64,000 nucleotides of DNA from Smithellaceae bacterium (GCA_028693285.1 JAQUVQ010000003.1:1-64000); one strand, 5' to 3'. Positions 7,098 through 16,394 are shown, counted from the stretch's first letter. Numbers and translations are program-made. The notes: a model not told the origin generated them from the letters alone.

Positions 7098-8449
7098 AGA
7101 AAGCTTCCCTGATCAATGATTATCTGAGCCGGTACGCGGCGGGGCCGTCATGGCGTCTGCGGGCGGAGGATTCCGGGTCCGTCGAACAGGTTGTCGTCAT
7201 TCCGGCTTATGCGGAAAGAGACTTGATCTTTTTCACGCTGGCTTCTCTCGCCGCCAATCCCGAGGCGATGCTGGAAAAAACAATGGTGCTGTGCGTGGTC
7301 AACAACAAAGCCGACTCGCCCAAAGAAGACAGGGAAAACAACGCTCTAACCCTTGCGCTTCTCGATGCGCTGGCGAAAAGGCGGCGTTTGGATATGCCGG
7401 ATGCGGACGGAAATCTTCAGGAGGCATGGCAAAGAGTCGCCTCCAGCCGTTTGCGGCTGGGATTTGTGGATGCTTCTTCTCCCGGACTGGAAATTCCCCG
7501 CCGCGCGGGCGGCGTCGGAATGGCGCGCAAGATCGGCATGGACGCAGCTCTCGGCCTGCTGGCAAATTCGAAACAAAAGCTCCGTTTGATTCTGAGCCTT
7601 GACGCGGATACGCTGGTCAAGCCGGATTATCTGACAGGCGTCCGCACAGCTTTTTCCTCCGGCCGGGCGCAGGCCGGCATGGTGGATTACGAACATCAAA
7701 TGCCTTCGGACAGGGAGAGTCAGGAGGCGATTTGCCGCTATGAGATCTTCCTTCGCTACTGGGTTCTGGGTCTCAAATTTGCAAAATCACCCTACGCGTT
7801 TCATTCCATCGGGTCCACGATGGCGGCAACGGATGAAGGATACCTCGCCGTGCGGGGCATGAATCGCCGCGAGGCGGGCGAGGATTTTTATTTTCTGAAC
7901 AAGCTGGCCAAGGCGGGCCCCCTGCGCAGAATTCACGAAACGCGAGTTTATCCTTCCGCGCGGCTTTCAAATCGCGTTCCCTTCGGGACGGGCGCGGCGG
8001 TGGCCAAACTGGTTTCCGCCTCGTCCGGTGACTTCGGGCTGTATGATCCGCGCGTCTTTGCCGTTCTTGAAAGGTGGCTCACACTGATGAAAGAATCTTT
8101 TGAAGGCACGGCGAATGAGATTCTCGCACAAGCGAAAGAGATTCATTCGGGCCTTGGGGAATTTTTGGACGGACGGAAATTTTTGTCGGTCCGGCCGAAA
8201 ATTCGCGGCAACGTGAAGGATCGCAGGGCCTATGAAAGACAGATGCACGGCTGGTTTGACGGCTTCGAAACATTGAAGCTGATCAATTATCTGACTCTGT
8301 ATTTTTATCCGAAAGTTTCCCTGCCTTTCGCGGTGAAGAAGCTTCTGGAGATGCAAAACCCGGCATGCCCGTCCCCGTTCTCCGCCGAAGGAGCGACCGG
8401 CCTTGAAGAGGGCATGAGGATGCTCCATGCCCTTCGGCGGCTGACCTGA
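7094..8449 (+). CDS. GT-A fold glycosyltransferase-like protein, function unknown
   Basis: A 451-residue protein whose first half looks like a family-2 type GT-A domain: VVVIPAYAERDLI (about 33-45), a LSLDADTLVKPDYL segment with a DxD-like motif near residue 170, and a later GEDFYFLNKLAK block resembling the ED acceptor-site motif. No transmembrane helix stands out, so a cytoplasmic enzyme is likely. The GTG start overlaps the miaA stop (GTGA). The sugar donor and acceptor cannot be deduced, and coupling to miaA may be accidental. The C-terminal 150 residues match no domain I recognise. Confidence 0.75.
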   Translation: MKKASLINDYLSRYAAGPSWRLRAEDSGSVEQVVVIPAYAERDLIFFTLASLAANPEAMLEKTMVLCVVNNKADSPKEDRENNALTLALLDALAKRRRLDMPDADGNLQEAWQRVASSRLRLGFVDASSPGLEIPRRAGGVGMARKIGMDAALGLLANSKQKLRLILSLDADTLVKPDYLTGVRTAFSSGRAQAGMVDYEHQMPSDRESQEAICRYEIFLRYWVLGLKFAKSPYAFHSIGSTMAATDEGYLAVRGMNRREAGEDFYFLNKLAKAGPLRRIHETRVYPSARLSNRVPFGTGAAVAKLVSASSGDFGLYDPRVFAVLERWLTLMKESFEGTANEILAQAKEIHSGLGEFLDGRKFLSVRPKIRGNVKDRRAYERQMHGWFDGFETLKLINYLTLYFYPKVSLPFAVKKLLEMQNPACPSPFSAEGATGLEEGMRMLHALRRLT

Positions 8450-8483
8450 AAGCGGGAATTCGACAACGCCGGGGATAATCTTC

Positions 8484-8513
8484 TTGACTTTGCAAAAGAA
8501 CTTCGCGTATAGC
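8484..8513 (+). promoter_or_regulatory. Sigma-70-type promoter for the SurA-like gene
   Basis: TTGACT at 8484-8489 and TATAGC at 8508-8513 with an 18-base spacer, about 40 bases before the ATG at 8554. Confidence 0.55.
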
Positions 8514-8553
8514 GCAAAAACATGACGCCTGCAGAGGGTCCGGGAGGAAATTC

Positions 8554-9639
8554 ATGAATAAATTCTGGTTCAAAAGCGTTCTGATGATTTTCGTGCTGGC
8601 ACTGGTTGTACCGATGCTTGCCTGCAGCAAAGAGGAGGGGACGGCAAACACAACCGCACCGGCTGCTTCGCAAAGCACCGCTTCCGAATCGATCCTGGTG
8701 CCGGAAAAACCCGCCGAAGAGCCGGCGGCGCCTGCACCCGCTTCCGTTCAGGCGCTTGCCGCCGACGCGGCCGTCAGTGTTGACGGCATTGTCCTGAAGA
8801 AGAGCGAGCTTGACAAAAAAGTTCAGGCCCAGATGAAACTGTATCAGGACAAGATACCGGCCGACCGGAAAAACGAAGTGCGGTCCGGTTTGAAAAAACA
8901 GTTGACGGAAGATTTTGTGATGCGGACGCTTTTGGCCAATGAAGTCAAACGCAGAAACATCACGGCCACGGACAAGGAAATCCAGTCGGCCATGGATCAG
9001 ATCAAAGAAAATCTTCCACCCGATAAAAACCTTAAGGAATTTCTTAAGGAAAATAACGTATCCCGCGATGACATTGATCTGGGTGTTCGCATACAAAAAC
9101 TGGCGGCCATGGAAACCGGCGGAAAAATCAAGCCGTCGGAAAAGGAAATCAGCAAGTTTTACGCGGACAACAAAGATAAGTTCACCACCGGGGAAAGCGT
9201 TCACGTTCGGCATATCCTGGTGGCCATAGACGCCAGGGACGACGAGAAGATCAAGGCTGAAAAGAAGGCAAAGATAGAAGGCCTGCGCAAGCAGGTCCTG
9301 GCCGGCGCCGATTTCGCCGAAGTGGCCAAAAAAAATTCCGACTGCCCCAGCAAGGAAAACGGCGGGGATCTGGGCGAAATCAAGAGGGGGCAGACGGTGA
9401 AGCCCTTTGAGGACGCGGCGTTTTCGCAGGAGATCAAAACGGTCGGACCGGTGGTGAGCACGGAATTCGGCCATCACGTTCTTCAGGTGCTGGGGCGCAC
9501 ACCGGCCAAAACCGTCGGTCTGGACGAGGTGAAAGAGCAGATTTCCCTGTATCTCGAACAGCAGAAGCAGGCGGACGCTTTTTCCAAAATGATGGCGCGG
9601 CTGAAAAAAAACGCGGTCATTCAATACAGCAAACCTTGA
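8554..9639 (+). CDS. Lipoprotein peptidyl-prolyl isomerase, SurA/PrsA-like
   Basis: A 361-residue protein with a lipoprotein signal peptide ending in PMLAC (lipid-bearing Cys24), a low-complexity Ala/Pro/Glu linker (about 30-70), a SurA N-like chaperone region, and a parvulin (PPIC) domain at about 210-310 (HVRHILV..., NGGDLGEIKRG). Such proteins help outer-membrane and periplasmic proteins fold. The lipobox indicates anchoring to a membrane facing the periplasm, unlike soluble SurA. The ATG is preceded by GGGAGG. The next gene starts one base after its stop, so they form an operon, although no functional link is known. PrsA, PpiD or Cbf2-like proteins are alternatives within the same superfamily. 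Confidence 0.9.
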   Translation: MNKFWFKSVLMIFVLALVVPMLACSKEEGTANTTAPAASQSTASESILVPEKPAEEPAAPAPASVQALAADAAVSVDGIVLKKSELDKKVQAQMKLYQDKIPADRKNEVRSGLKKQLTEDFVMRTLLANEVKRRNITATDKEIQSAMDQIKENLPPDKNLKEFLKENNVSRDDIDLGVRIQKLAAMETGGKIKPSEKEISKFYADNKDKFTTGESVHVRHILVAIDARDDEKIKAEKKAKIEGLRKQVLAGADFAEVAKKNSDCPSKENGGDLGEIKRGQTVKPFEDAAFSQEIKTVGPVVSTEFGHHVLQVLGRTPAKTVGLDEVKEQISLYLEQQKQADAFSKMMARLKKNAVIQYSKP

Positions 9640-9640
9640 A

Positions 9641-10531
9641 ATGAGAATCAGGCAGGCGGGTCGAATCGATGAAGGTCTCTGGCTTCTGGGCACACAGGAA
9701 TCCTGTGTGTACCTGCTGGAGGGAACCAAAACATCGGTTCTGATCAGCGCCGGCATGCATTACATCCTTCCGGATCTTTTCCGCCAGTTGGCTTCGTGGG
9801 GAATGAAGCCCGAAAAAATCGAACATGTCGTCATTCTGCACGCCCATTTCGATCACGTCGGCGTGGTCCCTTATCTGAAAAGAAACCGGCCGGACCTGAA
9901 GCTCTATGCGTCCGCGCGCGGCTGGGAGGTTCTGGCAAATCCCAAAGCCGCATCCGTGATCAACGAATTCTCGGAAAAAGTCCGGCTCAGAGTGAAGGGC
10001 GAAGAAGATCCTTTGGCGGGGATGGACTGGAAATGGCGCGATGACGTACAAGGCGAAACGCTGGCGCGGGGAGACCAACTGGATATCGGCGGCCGGCAAC
10101 TGCAATTCTTTGAAACGCCCGGACATTCGTCCTGCTCGATTTCCGCCTGGGTTCCCCAAATGAATATTCTGTTTCCGTCGGATGCCGTGGCCATTCCCTA
10201 CCGCGACGAATACATCATCGCCGTCGGTTCGAGCTTTGAAAAATACCTGGCCAGCCTGGATAAGCTTGCCGGCCTGGACGTCCGAATGATTTGCGCTGAC
10301 CATTACGGATGCGTTGAGGGAGTTGAGGCGAGGGAATACATCGGGCAAACCAGAGCCGCGGCGCTTCAGATGATGGACCGGATGCGCGAGGCGCTGGCGC
10401 AGGAGGGAAGCGTCGAGGCCGCGGCCCGGCAATTGATCAGGCTTCACTACGAACGAAGGCCGGATTACTTTGTCCATCCGGACATTCTGCTTAGAACCTA
10501 CACGCAAATGCTCAAACAACTCACCGGATAA
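9641..10531 (+). CDS. MBL-fold metallohydrolase
   Basis: A 296-residue metallo-beta-lactamase-fold protein. The zinc motif HAHFDHVG is at His67-His69-Asp71-His72, with further ligands likely in TPGHSS (around 160), PSDAV (around 180) and ADHYG (around 218). The family covers glyoxalase II-like hydrolases, RNases, flavoprotein redox domains and others; no extra domain narrows it here. It starts one base after the stop of the SurA-like gene and ends four bases before the converging panB. Confidence 0.88.
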   Translation: MRIRQAGRIDEGLWLLGTQESCVYLLEGTKTSVLISAGMHYILPDLFRQLASWGMKPEKIEHVVILHAHFDHVGVVPYLKRNRPDLKLYASARGWEVLANPKAASVINEFSEKVRLRVKGEEDPLAGMDWKWRDDVQGETLARGDQLDIGGRQLQFFETPGHSSCSISAWVPQMNILFPSDAVAIPYRDEYIIAVGSSFEKYLASLDKLAGLDVRMICADHYGCVEGVEAREYIGQTRAAALQMMDRMREALAQEGSVEAAARQLIRLHYERRPDYFVHPDILLRTYTQMLKQLTG

Positions 10532-10535
10532 AAAA

Positions 10536-11354
10536 CTATTTGAAGCTGTGCTCCGCGTCCGGAAAAGCGCCGGTTTTCACCTCTGAGGCGTAGCGCTTGA
10601 CGGCGTTTTTGATTTCCTGGCTCAGATGGGCGTACCTTTTGACGAATTTGGGCGTCATTCGGTCGTTCATGCCCAGCATGTCGTTCACGACCAGGACCTG
10701 CCCGTCGCAGGAAACCCCCGCGCCGATGCCGATGGTCGGAATGGACAGGATGCGGGTGATTTCCGCGGCCAGCTTTTCCGGCACGCATTCCAGCACCACG
10801 GAAAAGGCGCCCGCTTCTTCGAGAATCACGGCGTCCTTCATCATTTTTTCCGCCGCGTCCTCCTTCTTGCCCTGTACTTTGTAGCCGCCGAGCTGGTGGA
10901 CCGATTGCGGCGTAAGCCCCAGATGCGCCATGACCGGAATGCCGGAGAGCGTCATTTTACGGACGATTTCCGCGTGCTCCCGGCCCCCTTCGAGTTTGAC
11001 GGCCTGAGCGTTGCCCTCTTTTAAAAAACGTCCGGCATTGGCCAGCGCCGCCTCCTGCGACACCTGGTAGGAAAGAAAAGGCATGTCCGCCACAATCAGC
11101 GCCTTGACCGATCCCCGGGCCACCGCTCTTGTGTGATGGATCATGTCCTCCATCGTCACGGGAAGCGTGGTGTCGTAGCCCAGAACGACATTGCCCAGAG
11201 AATCGCCGACGAGCAGAATGTCGATGTCGCTTTCGTCCAGAATGGACGCCATGCCGAAGTCGTAGGCCGTCAGCATGGTGATTTTCTCGCCCTGCGTTTT
11301 CATTTTCTTGATATCCAGAATCGTTTTCCGGCTGATCTTAGTCTGCGTGCTCAT
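10536..11354 (-). CDS. panB: 3-methyl-2-oxobutanoate hydroxymethyltransferase
   Basis: A 272-residue PanB, the usual length. Typical blocks are ITMLTAYDFGMA near residue 27, the metal-binding LLVGDSLGNVVLGYDTT with Asp, a second VADMPFLSY, and GIGAGVSCDGQVLVVNDMLG late in the barrel. It makes ketopantoate from alpha-ketoisovalerate and methylene-tetrahydrofolate, the first committed step to pantothenate and CoA. It has AAAGGAG before its ATG and overlaps the stop of the upstream DUF2520 gene by 17 bases, so the two form an operon. panC and panD are not in this window; a panE-like gene is at 57145. Confidence 0.97.
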   Translation of the reverse strand: MSTQTKISRKTILDIKKMKTQGEKITMLTAYDFGMASILDESDIDILLVGDSLGNVVLGYDTTLPVTMEDMIHHTRAVARGSVKALIVADMPFLSYQVSQEAALANAGRFLKEGNAQAVKLEGGREHAEIVRKMTLSGIPVMAHLGLTPQSVHQLGGYKVQGKKEDAAEKMMKDAVILEEAGAFSVVLECVPEKLAAEITRILSIPTIGIGAGVSCDGQVLVVNDMLGMNDRMTPKFVKRYAHLSQEIKNAVKRYASEVKTGAFPDAEHSFK

Positions 11355-12249
11355 GTTTTGCTCCTTTCAGCATTCCCAGAATTTCCTTGGCCTGAGCGGC
11401 GCTCAGTGTGCCTTTTTCCCTGGCGAGTTTCACCGCGATGGCGCCCAAGTGAGCATACATCGAAGCGAAGTCGGGAAGATGGCGTGCCATGGCGTCGATG
11501 TGTTTCTGAATGGTTTCCGAATCGCCGCGCGCGATCGGACCGGTGAGGGCGTTCGGGCAGCCCTGATTCTCAATATTTTTCAAACTGCCGTACACCAGCG
11601 GCAGATAGGCCCTGCGGGCGTCTTTCTCCGAAAAACCGATGGACCTGTAAACGGCTTCGACGACGCTCAAAAGCGAGACGAGGTAATTCGATGCGATGCA
11701 GGCGGCCGCGTGGTACAGAGGCTTCTGAGCGGCGGAGACGGGAATGGGAATGCCCTGAAGATCGCGGACGATGTCCGCCGCCAGTCTCTTTGCGCCCGCG
11801 GCGGCCGTGACGCCGAAGTAGCTTCCCGGTATGCTGGAAACGGCTCCGTCAATGGAGGAAAAACTCTGCAGCGGATGAATGCTGGCGGTGAGAGCGCCGG
11901 CCCGGGCGGCGGGGGCGAGCAGATCCAGGCCTCCGGCGCCGCTCATGTGAAAAACTTTTTTCCCCTTCACGTCCGAGCCGGAAACGATCTGGGCGCAGGC
12001 GGCCGCGATGCGGCCATCCGGCGTCGTGATCAGAATGCAGTCGGCGAGCTTAGCCGCCTGGGCCGGATGATGAAACCCCGGCGCCCGAATGTAGGACGCG
12101 GCGCGTTTCAGATGAGCGGCGGAAAGATCGGCAACGGCCGCGACGTTATGGCCTGACTTCTGCAGCAGAAATCCGATGGCTGTGCCGACCATGCCGGTCC
12201 CGACCACGGCGAAGGTGAGCGAAGACTTTTTTTTCATTTTCACGTCCAT
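11338..12249 (-). CDS. Rossmann-like and DUF2520 domain protein
   Basis: About 303 residues: an N-terminal Rossmann fold (VVGTGMVGTAIGFLL) followed by an all-helical DUF2520 region with the segments SIHPLQSF and YHAAACIASNYLVSLL. The family resembles 6-phosphogluconate or ketopantoate reductases in layout, but its reaction is not established. Co-transcription with panB suggests a role in pantothenate synthesis, perhaps ketopantoate reduction; that is inference. The start is uncertain. ATG at 12249 follows directly on a minus-strand terminator T-run, ATG at 12237 is the alternative, and the frame is open further upstream through the hairpin. Confidence 0.85.
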   Translation of the reverse strand: MDVKMKKKSSLTFAVVGTGMVGTAIGFLLQKSGHNVAAVADLSAAHLKRAASYIRAPGFHHPAQAAKLADCILITTPDGRIAAACAQIVSGSDVKGKKVFHMSGAGGLDLLAPAARAGALTASIHPLQSFSSIDGAVSSIPGSYFGVTAAAGAKRLAADIVRDLQGIPIPVSAAQKPLYHAAACIASNYLVSLLSVVEAVYRSIGFSEKDARRAYLPLVYGSLKNIENQGCPNALTGPIARGDSETIQKHIDAMARHLPDFASMYAHLGAIAVKLAREKGTLSAAQAKEILGMLKGAKHEHAD

Positions 12250-12283
12250 AAAAAAAGGGTCTTCCGCGGCGTAAGGAAGACCC
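12250..12283 (-). terminator. Rho-independent terminator directly before the DUF2520 start
   Basis: Perfect 9-bp stem with a 9-base loop and seven T on the minus strand. It lies upstream of the DUF2520-panB operon, so it ends a leader transcript and not a protein-coding gene. Confidence 0.85.
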
Positions 12284-12385
12284 GTATTTGACAGTTTTGT
12301 GGCGACTCCCGTCTCAGTCTGCAACAAGTGATCCAAGCGGTTGGAAGCTTCCTAGCACACGGGGCCTGAGCCGTCAAATAATTTT
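12250..12385 (-). ncRNA. Candidate structured leader RNA or small RNA ending in a terminator
   Basis: Read on the minus strand, ATTTGAC (12379-12373) and GTCAAAT (12292-12286) close a roughly 94-nt domain. Inside it, CCCGT/ACGGG and GGC/GCC can pair beneath a stem-loop CCAA-CCGC-TTGG. A perfect 9-bp hairpin GGGTCTTCC/GGAAGACCC (12283-12257) follows, with seven T, and the DUF2520 ATG comes immediately after. This layout fits a cis-acting attenuator or riboswitch, or a free small RNA of 6S-like shape (long interrupted hairpin), although it is short for 6S RNA. No known riboswitch consensus was recognised. Confidence 0.5.
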
Positions 12386-12447
12386 TCCCCGCCAAAATAG
12401 CTTGTTTTTGCTTGATTTTGCGGCTAAACAGCCAACAGGGGAACAAA

Positions 12448-13092
12448 ATGAAAAAAGTGGAGTTGATGATATTCGATTTTGACGGAACGCTCGCGGACAC
12501 GGGAGCGGACATTGCCGCTTCCGTCAATCACGCCCTGAGAGCGCTGGGGCTGGCATCAAGGCCGGTTGGGGAGATTCTCAGTTTTGTCGGAGACGGCGTG
12601 CGGATTTTGATGGAAAGAGCGCTGGGTGATGATCATCGCTCAAGGCTGGAGGAGGCAATGGAATTTTTCCTTCAACATTACGAAAATCATCTGCTGGATC
12701 ACACGAAGCTCTACCCGGCGGCCGAAGAGGTGTTGAATCACTTTCGTTCCAAAAAGAAAGTCATCCTGACCAACAAGCGTTATTACCTGACGGTGGCGAT
12801 CGCCAAAGGGCTCAAGATCGACCGGCATTTTCTGGAAATTGTAGGCGCGGATTCGACGCCGTTTCAAAAGCCGGACGGGCGAGTCATTTCCTGTCTTCTG
12901 GAAAAGTATGATGTCGCCCCGCACAGGGCCGTGATGATCGGCGACGGCCGCAACGATGTGGAGGCGGCCCGAAACGCCGGAACCTTGTCCTGCGTTCATT
13001 TGAACGGACTGGGCAACCGGGAGGCAATGCTCAAAATGGGCGCCGATGCTTATGTGGAGCGCCTGACGGAAATCAAATCCCTGTTTCAATGA
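12448..13092 (+). CDS. HAD-family hydrolase, phosphoglycolate phosphatase-like
   Basis: A 214-residue HAD hydrolase of subfamily IA. Motif I is DFDGT (nucleophile Asp10, acid Asp12), motif II is in VILTNK, and motif III/IV is the Lys of KPDG followed by MIGDGRNDVEAARNAG. The helical cap lies between residues about 15 and 85. Relatives include Gph phosphoglycolate phosphatase and pyrophosphatase PpaX; the substrate cannot be told from sequence. AGGGG precedes the chosen ATG. Its stop overlaps the tilS start (ATGA), placing it at the head of a long plus-strand operon. Confidence 0.88.
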   Translation: MKKVELMIFDFDGTLADTGADIAASVNHALRALGLASRPVGEILSFVGDGVRILMERALGDDHRSRLEEAMEFFLQHYENHLLDHTKLYPAAEEVLNHFRSKKKVILTNKRYYLTVAIAKGLKIDRHFLEIVGADSTPFQKPDGRVISCLLEKYDVAPHRAVMIGDGRNDVEAARNAGTLSCVHLNGLGNREAMLKMGADAYVERLTEIKSLFQ

Positions 13093-14504
13093 CGATGATC
13101 CGGAAAGTAGAACAGACCATTCGAAAATACTCCATGCTGGAGAAGGGCGACCGGGTGGTGGTCGCTCTGTCCGGGGGGGCGGATTCCTGCGCGCTGCTTG
13201 GGGCGCTTGCGGCTCTTGCGCCGCCGTGGCGTCTGGAATTGATTGCCGCCCATTTCAATCACGGCCTGCGCGGCGAAGAGTCTGACGGGGACGAAGCGTT
13301 TTGCCGTTCGCTGGCCGGAAAGACCGGTCTGGTTTTTGCAACGCAAAAGCTGGCCGAAACCGCGATTCCCGCGGGCCTGTCCCCGGAAGACTATCTGCGG
13401 CGGGAAAGGTTTCGCTTCCTGGACCGGACGGCCGAAGATTACAGGGCGAATAAAATCGCGCTCGGACATCACCGCGACGACCAGGCGGAGACCTTTTTGA
13501 TCAACATGATCCGCGGAAGCGGTCTGGACGGACTGAAAGGCTTTCTGCCCGTTCGGGAGAACCGGTACATCCGACCGCTCATCGGCGTATCCCGGGAGGA
13601 AATTCTAGGTTTTCTCAGGGAGCGGGGCGCGGGCTTTCGCGAGGACGCATCCAATTCGGAAGGGATTTATCTGCGCAATCGGGTCCGCCTGGATCTGATC
13701 CCCTTTCTTCGGGAAAAATTCAATCCTCAAATGGAGCAGACGCTGGCGAGGACGGCGGAAATTATCCGCCGCGACGACTCGTTCATCGATGAATGCGTTC
13801 GGAAGGTTCTGTGCCTGCCGCATATTCGAAAAGAGGAAAACGAAATTTCCTTTTCCGCTTCGTCCGTTCTTTCCCTTCATGACGCGCTCGTTTACCGGGT
13901 TCTTAAGTCTCTTCTGGAGGGCCTGGCGGCCGGGGAAGGCGGTTTCTCCTTCTCCCATCTTCAGGCGCTGGCCGGCCTGCTGAAAGAGAGCCGGACGGGA
14001 AAAAGGCTCTCTCTGCCGCATGGAATCGCCGCCCGCAGAGAATATGACCGCGTGATCCTCACGGCTGAACCCGAAGAAAGCAGTCCGCGCTACGAATATC
14101 CCCTGATGATCCCCGGCGAAGTCGAAGTCCGGGAAAGACGGATGATCTTTTCCATCCGGCGGGAAAAGGAAGTCCCCGTGAATTTAAAAGACCGCTCCGC
14201 GTTTTTCTTTGACGGAGACAAAATCCGGGAGCCGCTGGTGGTCCGAAACCGCCGGGAAGGCGACCGGTTTGAGCCGCTGGGAACAAAAGGGTCCCAGAAA
14301 ATCAAAAAGCTGTTCATGGACCGCAAGATTCCCAGACGGGAGCGCGGCCGCATCGCGCTTCTGGCCGACCGGGAATCCGTGATCTGGATTGAAAATATGC
14401 ATTTCAGCGAGAGGGTGAAGGTGACGCCCGAAACGAAAAACCTGCTGGTTTTGGAAGTCCGGCCCAAAACCGCGGGCCGCCGCCCCGCACAAGAAAATAT
14501 TTGA
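13089..14504 (+). CDS. tilS: tRNA(Ile)-lysidine synthase
   Basis: A 471-residue TilS. The ATP pyrophosphatase P-loop is SGGADS (28-33), followed by HFNHGLRGEESD, the GHHRDDQAETFL motif and, after a linker domain, a C-terminal TilS_C domain (NRREGDRFEPLG..., KKLFMDRKIPRRER). It attaches lysine to C34 of the AUA-reading tRNA-Ile and so prevents misreading as Met. It is essential in most bacteria. In many genomes tilS sits directly ahead of ftsH, as here. The start overlaps the preceding stop by ATGA. Confidence 0.97.
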   Translation: MTMIRKVEQTIRKYSMLEKGDRVVVALSGGADSCALLGALAALAPPWRLELIAAHFNHGLRGEESDGDEAFCRSLAGKTGLVFATQKLAETAIPAGLSPEDYLRRERFRFLDRTAEDYRANKIALGHHRDDQAETFLINMIRGSGLDGLKGFLPVRENRYIRPLIGVSREEILGFLRERGAGFREDASNSEGIYLRNRVRLDLIPFLREKFNPQMEQTLARTAEIIRRDDSFIDECVRKVLCLPHIRKEENEISFSASSVLSLHDALVYRVLKSLLEGLAAGEGGFSFSHLQALAGLLKESRTGKRLSLPHGIAARREYDRVILTAEPEESSPRYEYPLMIPGEVEVRERRMIFSIRREKEVPVNLKDRSAFFFDGDKIREPLVVRNRREGDRFEPLGTKGSQKIKKLFMDRKIPRRERGRIALLADRESVIWIENMHFSERVKVTPETKNLLVLEVRPKTAGRRPAQENI

Positions 14505-14562
14505 GTTAAACCGGATATTATTATAAAGGTTGCCCAACAGTTTAATTTCAAGGAGAAAGATA

Positions 14563-16377
14563 TTGAATCAGGCTCAAAAAAACATAGCGCTTGTCCTGAC
14601 AGTGCTTCTGGTATTCCTCCTGGTCTGGCAGTTGTTCAATCAGCAAAACACCACCACGAAAGAAATCACCTACACGGATATGCTGACGCATTTGGAAAGC
14701 GGCGAAATCACGGAAGTTACCATTCAGGGAGAGGCCGTTTCCGGCAAGCTGGCCAACGGCAGTGTTTTTAAAACCTATGCCCCGAAAGACGACGGTCTGG
14801 TCGGAATGTTTCGTGAGAAAAATGTCAAAATCACCGCCAAACCGCTGGAAGAGAATCCCTGGTACATGATTCTTGTGTCCTGGTTTCCGATGCTGCTGCT
14901 GATCGGCGTGTGGATTTTCTTCATGCGCCAGATGCAGGCGGGAGGCGGCAAGGCGATGTCTTTCGGAAAAAGCCGGGCGCGGCTGATCACCGACAAGTCC
15001 AAGAAGGTGACCTTTGCCGATGTGGCCGGCGTGAATGAAGCCAAGGCGGAACTGGAAGAGGTAATCGACTTTTTAAAAGACCCCAAGAAATACACCAAAC
15101 TGGGCGGCCGCATCCCCAAGGGGCTTTTGCTGGTGGGGCCTCCCGGAACGGGGAAAACCCTTCTGGCGCGGGCGATTGCCGGGGAAGCCGACGTGCCTTT
15201 TTTGAGCATCAGCGGCTCCGATTTCGTGGAAATGTTTGTCGGCGTCGGCGCGTCGCGCGTGCGGGATTTGTTCAGCCAGGCCAAGAAGAACGCTCCCTGC
15301 ATTATCTTTATCGATGAAATCGACGCGGTCGGACGTCACCGCGGCGCGGGACTGGGCGGCGGCCATGATGAGCGGGAGCAGACGCTGAATCAGCTTCTGG
15401 TCGAAATGGACGGTTTTGAGTCCAATGAGGGCGTGATTCTGGTTTCGGCGACCAACCGTCCCGACGTGCTGGATCCGGCACTTTTGCGTCCGGGGCGTTT
15501 TGACCGCCAGGTGGTGGTGCAGCTGCCGGATGTGAAGGGGCGGGAGAAAATCTTTGAAGTGCACGCGCGCAGGCTTCCGGTCGCGGACGACGTGAATTAC
15601 GCGATTCTGGCCAGGGGGACGCCCGGCGCATCCGGGGCCGACATCGAAAATCTGGTCAATGAAGGCGCGCTCAACGCCGCGAGACTGAACAAGGAAAAAG
15701 TCAATATGGCGGACTTTGAATTCGCCAAGGACAAGATCCTGATGGGCACGGAACGAAAAAGCATGGTCATCAGCGACCTGGAAAAGCAGCACACGGCCTA
15801 TCACGAATCCGGCCATACGCTGGTGGCCCGGCTGATCCCGGGAACCGACCCGATCCACAAGGTCACGATCATTCCCCGCGGCCGCGCCCTGGGATTGACG
15901 CAGCAGCTTCCGGTGGACGAAAAGCACACCTACCCAAGCCGGTACCTGGAAAACAATATCGCCGTCCTGCTGGGCGGGCGCGCAGCCGAAGAACTGATTC
16001 TGAAGGACTTTACGACCGGAGCGGGCAACGACATCGAGCGGGCGACCAACCTGGCCCGGAAGATGGTCTGTGAATGGGGCATGAGCAAAACCATGGGGCC
16101 GCTCAGCTACGGCAAGAAGGAAGAGCAGATCTTTCTGGGAAGAGAATTTGCGACGCACAAGGATTACAGCGAAGAAACGGCCAGAATGATCGACGAGGAA
16201 GTTGTCTCGATCGTCAAGCGCAACTACGACAAAGCCGTGTCCCTGCTTGCCGAGCACATCGAAATTTTGCACAGGATGTCCAGGGAGCTTCTGGAAAAAG
16301 AGGTCCTCAACGCCTCGGAGATCGACGAGATTATCGGCACCGCCCTGCCTGTCGAGCATGCCGCGCAAACTTCATAA
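14563..16377 (+). CDS. ftsH: ATP-dependent zinc metalloprotease FtsH
   Basis: A 604-residue membrane-bound AAA+ protease. Two transmembrane helices lie at about 8-24 and 102-121, with a small periplasmic domain between them. Then come the AAA module (Walker A GPPGTGKT 192-199, Walker [15 protein letters not shown] with [10 protein letters not shown]) and the M41 peptidase with zinc motif HESGH (414-418). It degrades misfolded membrane proteins and short-lived regulators. TTG at 14563 is chosen as start because AGGAG lies seven bases upstream and the protein then begins with the normal short cytoplasmic tail. The gap to folP is 17 bases. Confidence 0.97.
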   Translation: MNQAQKNIALVLTVLLVFLLVWQLFNQQNTTTKEITYTDMLTHLESGEITEVTIQGEAVSGKLANGSVFKTYAPKDDGLVGMFREKNVKITAKPLEENPWYMILVSWFPMLLLIGVWIFFMRQMQAGGGKAMSFGKSRARLITDKSKKVTFADVAGVNEAKAELEEVIDFLKDPKKYTKLGGRIPKGLLLVGPPGTGKTLLARAIAGEADVPFLSISGSDFVEMFVGVGASRVRDLFSQAKKNAPCIIFIDEIDAVGRHRGAGLGGGHDEREQTLNQLLVEMDGFESNEGVILVSATNRPDVLDPALLRPGRFDRQVVVQLPDVKGREKIFEVHARRLPVADDVNYAILARGTPGASGADIENLVNEGALNAARLNKEKVNMADFEFAKDKILMGTERKSMVISDLEKQHTAYHESGHTLVARLIPGTDPIHKVTIIPRGRALGLTQQLPVDEKHTYPSRYLENNIAVLLGGRAAEELILKDFTTGAGNDIERATNLARKMVCEWGMSKTMGPLSYGKKEEQIFLGREFATHKDYSEETARMIDEEVVSIVKRNYDKAVSLLAEHIEILHRMSRELLEKEVLNASEIDEIIGTALPVEHAAQTS

Positions 16378-16394
16378 ACGGTTGATGGCGAATT

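Noticed and set aside
12286..12379. TPP riboswitch or SRP (4.5S) RNA upstream of panB
   Set aside because: A CTGAGA segment recalls TPP riboswitches, but the other conserved TPP elements are missing. The 4.5S GGTCAGG...GGAAGGAAGCAGCC core is also absent.
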